This document shows positions 62,048-64,000 of a stretch of DNA of 64,000 nt, piece after piece. Source of the DNA: Pantoea cypripedii (GTDB lineage Bacteria > Pseudomonadota > Gammaproteobacteria > Enterobacterales > Enterobacteriaceae); NCBI RefSeq assembly GCF_011395035.1, contig NZ_CP024768.1, positions 1,025,225 to 1,089,224 on the forward strand, read 5' to 3'. The position numbers were made by a program, and so were the translations under genes. The stretch's first letter is position 1, and each line of letters begins with the position of its first letter. The notes under the pieces were generated by a model. The model saw only the letters and a list, made by a program, of their open reading frames with translations, did no database searches and had not been told where the DNA came from.

Positions 62048-64000
62048 TTAATCCCCCACTTTAAGATCCTGACGAAGTGGTCTGACATGTTCACCGTCGC
62101 AAATTACCAGACCTTCTCTTACCAGTTTTTCCAGCCAGCGGTTAAATTTTTTGGAAACATCGAATCCCATTTTCCTCATATCATCACGAAGCAAAGCACG
62201 AGTGCATGGTTCACCGTTGGCCGTGCGTTTACGGATCGCTTGCCAGAGCGCCAGATGATTTTCAGTCAGACGTGAAATTCCGGCCAATTCTGGATTGCTG
62301 TCATCATCTGCCTCACTAACTGGCCTTCCTTCATCTTTCAGGACCAGAGAACTGACCTGGTCGCCATCGTTGTCGATATAGAGATCTACAGGGAAAAGAT
62401 CGTAAGCCTGGCGGGGCGGCTCCTCTGCATCCTTCATCTTGGTGCAGCTGAGGATCAGCGCACCGCCTTCACCCTCCCGACGCACATTGAATTCAACATC
62501 TAATGCAGCCCGGAACGCACTGGAACCACGCGCGCCTCTCTCCTGATCTTTCCCGGAATGATGAATAATCAGTACGGTGGCCTGAGTTGCTGCCTTGATG
62601 TAATCACAGCCCTGAATAAATGCGCCCATATCTTTGGCCGCGTTTTCATCAGAACCACCAAAGCAGCGGGCGAGGGTGTCGAGGATAATCAACCGCACTG
62701 GCATGCCGGTCGCTGCTTTCACGTCATTGGCCGCTTTGATCACCTGCTGCACGCTCTCCGGGCTGGCCGGGAAGATAGGGCAATCGACACGATACAGCGA
62801 ATCGATAGGGCTTCCACCATTCAGCGTTTCTTCCCATGCCCGGATACGGCGGGGAACACCGATACCGCCTTCGCCTACTACGTAAATCACCGCGCCTTGC
62901 GTCACCGGTTTGCCTGCCCAGGGTTTCCCGGTGGCGATATGGCATCCCCAGGATACAGCGAGGAACGATTTATAAGACCCGCTGGCACCATAGGCGCTGG
63001 TGACAGATGAGCTTGGCAGGTAGCCTTTAATCAAATAATCCTGACGGGTATCAAAGCCATCAGAACCCTTGCGCAGTGGCAACACGGTACTTAACTCCAT
63101 GTATGTTTGCTCCATGCGGGTGAGTGGGATTTCAGTACAATCAGGTTGATACATCTGTTCCTGAAAGGCAGTTTTGACGGCATCAATTCCATACTGTTGG
63201 CGATAATCATCCCAATCGCAGGCAATATCACCGGGAGGAAAAGACACCCAGCCATTCACCGCCTGAGCTGCCAGCACTGCCTGCTCCATACCGGTATTTG
63301 CCGAGCCATCTGAATTCAGGTCATGATCGCCAGCTAGGATAATGCAGCTATCGGGATAACGTTTTTTCAGGGCCAGAGCGACATTACGCAGGTTATTGGC
63401 CGACATCGCAGCAACCACCATATTGTTCGCCACCAGGCTGAGGGTTAATGCCGTGGCGTAACCCTCGGTAATGACGATGGTTGTGGTTTCATGGGATGTG
63501 TTGAGTGCGATAAACGCACCTTTCATCTGCGTACCTGGCAACAACCGTTTTTCTCCTCCTGCATTGATCAGCTGTGCACCCACAAGTTCGCCAGTGATGT
63601 TTTGAACAGGCAGAATCAATGCGTCATGGCCAAACGTAGCTCCCCCCACGGTCAGGGGGCTTTGGGCGTTAAGCATCGTGGCATTGTGGAGGTGTCCTTT
63701 GCCTGCCAGGTAAGGACTTTTACCCTCGCGGGCTGCCGAGAGTAATCGTTGCGCTCGCTCCCCAATCGGGCGAAGCGGCGCTTTTTCCCTGGCGGGCGTA
63801 GTTGATGGGGCTAAGGTCAATCCGGCAACTAACCTGGCAGCAGATAACAAATCACAAGCATTGGCCTTTGCAACCAGATCGAGTCCATCACCGTGACGGC
63901 ACTGATTACAAATCCAGGTGCCACGACCCTGTTTGTCATCGAAGCGGAAACGATCTTTACCGCCGCAGATGGGACAGGGGCCATGCTTATTGTTCTCAGG
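62048..64000 (-). CDS. Primase-ATPase replication protein (N-terminus beyond window)
   Basis: The visible 650 residues are open to the window edge. First comes a P4-alpha-type zinc ribbon (CPIC...WICNQC), then a Toprim-like segment (TTIVITEGYATALTLSLV...IILAGDHD), then a RepA/AAA-type ATPase with Walker A GASGSYKSF and Walker B-like LIILDTLAR, and a C-terminal winged-helix-like region (LLRDDMRKMGFDVSKKFNRWLEKL). It would prime and unwind DNA for the element. Such proteins occur in P4-like satellites and integrative plasmids. Confidence 0.85.
   Translation of the reverse strand, partial: PENNKHGPCPICGGKDRFRFDDKQGRGTWICNQCRHGDGLDLVAKANACDLLSAARLVAGLTLAPSTTPAREKAPLRPIGERAQRLLSAAREGKSPYLAGKGHLHNATMLNAQSPLTVGGATFGHDALILPVQNITGELVGAQLINAGGEKRLLPGTQMKGAFIALNTSHETTTIVITEGYATALTLSLVANNMVVAAMSANNLRNVALALKKRYPDSCIILAGDHDLNSDGSANTGMEQAVLAAQAVNGWVSFPPGDIACDWDDYRQQYGIDAVKTAFQEQMYQPDCTEIPLTRMEQTYMELSTVLPLRKGSDGFDTRQDYLIKGYLPSSSVTSAYGASGSYKSFLAVSWGCHIATGKPWAGKPVTQGAVIYVVGEGGIGVPRRIRAWEETLNGGSPIDSLYRVDCPIFPASPESVQQVIKAANDVKAATGMPVRLIILDTLARCFGGSDENAAKDMGAFIQGCDYIKAATQATVLIIHHSGKDQERGARGSSAFRAALDVEFNVRREGEGGALILSCTKMKDAEEPPRQAYDLFPVDLYIDNDGDQVSSLVLKDEGRPVSEADDDSNPELAGISRLTENHLALWQAIRKRTANGEPCTRALLRDDMRKMGFDVSKKFNRWLEKLVREGLVICDGEHVRPLRQDLKVGD

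Overview
This window is a conserved stretch of an Enterobacterales chromosome, most likely Erwiniaceae (Pantoea or a close relative). The evidence is gene order matching the E. coli mdlB-glnK-amtB to cysS-folD-argU segment, moderately high GC coding sequence, and a palindromic intergenic repeat family. The genus is an inference; the order is well supported.

Region 1 (1-9.6 kb) holds the mdlB 3' end, the nitrogen pair glnK-amtB behind a sigma-54 promoter, tesB, ybaY, the alkyltransferase-like gene, 4.5S RNA (ffs) and the hha-tomB regulators. It then holds a block absent from this place in E. coli: an unknown 117-residue gene, a zinc-type ABC transporter operon headed by a 34-codon membrane peptide, and the zinc-independent ribosomal paralogues rpmE2-rpmJ2. 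The transporter and ribosomal operons each have a Zur-type operator, so together they look like one zinc-starvation module.

Region 2 (9.6-54.7 kb) is mostly core: acrAB/acrR, rsmS, priC, ybaN, apt, dnaX-ybaB-recR (dnaX carries the -1 frameshift signal), htpG with a sigma-32 promoter, adk, hemH, gsk, ybaL, fsr/ushA, ybaK, ybaP, copA/cueR, ybbJ-qmcA, cnoX, ybbO, tesA/ybbA-ybbP, purEK, lpxH-ppiB, cysS, ybcJ-folD. Lineage-specific insertions are two LysR-type regulators, each divergent from another gene (an unknown gene; a PACE-type efflux gene), and a two-gene operon coding for a SerC paralogue and an ATP-grasp protein. That operon lies between an intact DUF1198 gene and a degenerate, internally deleted second copy of it. 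Five copies of a palindromic repeat built on GTAGCGGCGCGATTTATCGC all lie between convergent genes.

Region 3 (54.7-64 kb) is an integrated element at the 3' end of tRNA-Arg(UCU). It has a tyrosine integrase, a DUF2442 protein, an AT-rich two-gene candidate anti-phage system (DUF4297/Cap4-like nuclease plus zinc-hook SMC/Rad50-like ATPase, with a small overlapping reading frame between them), about 1.2 kb of apparently decayed DNA with a heptanucleotide tandem repeat, an unknown multi-pass membrane protein, iteron-like repeats and a primase-ATPase that runs off the window. The far boundary of the element is not visible.
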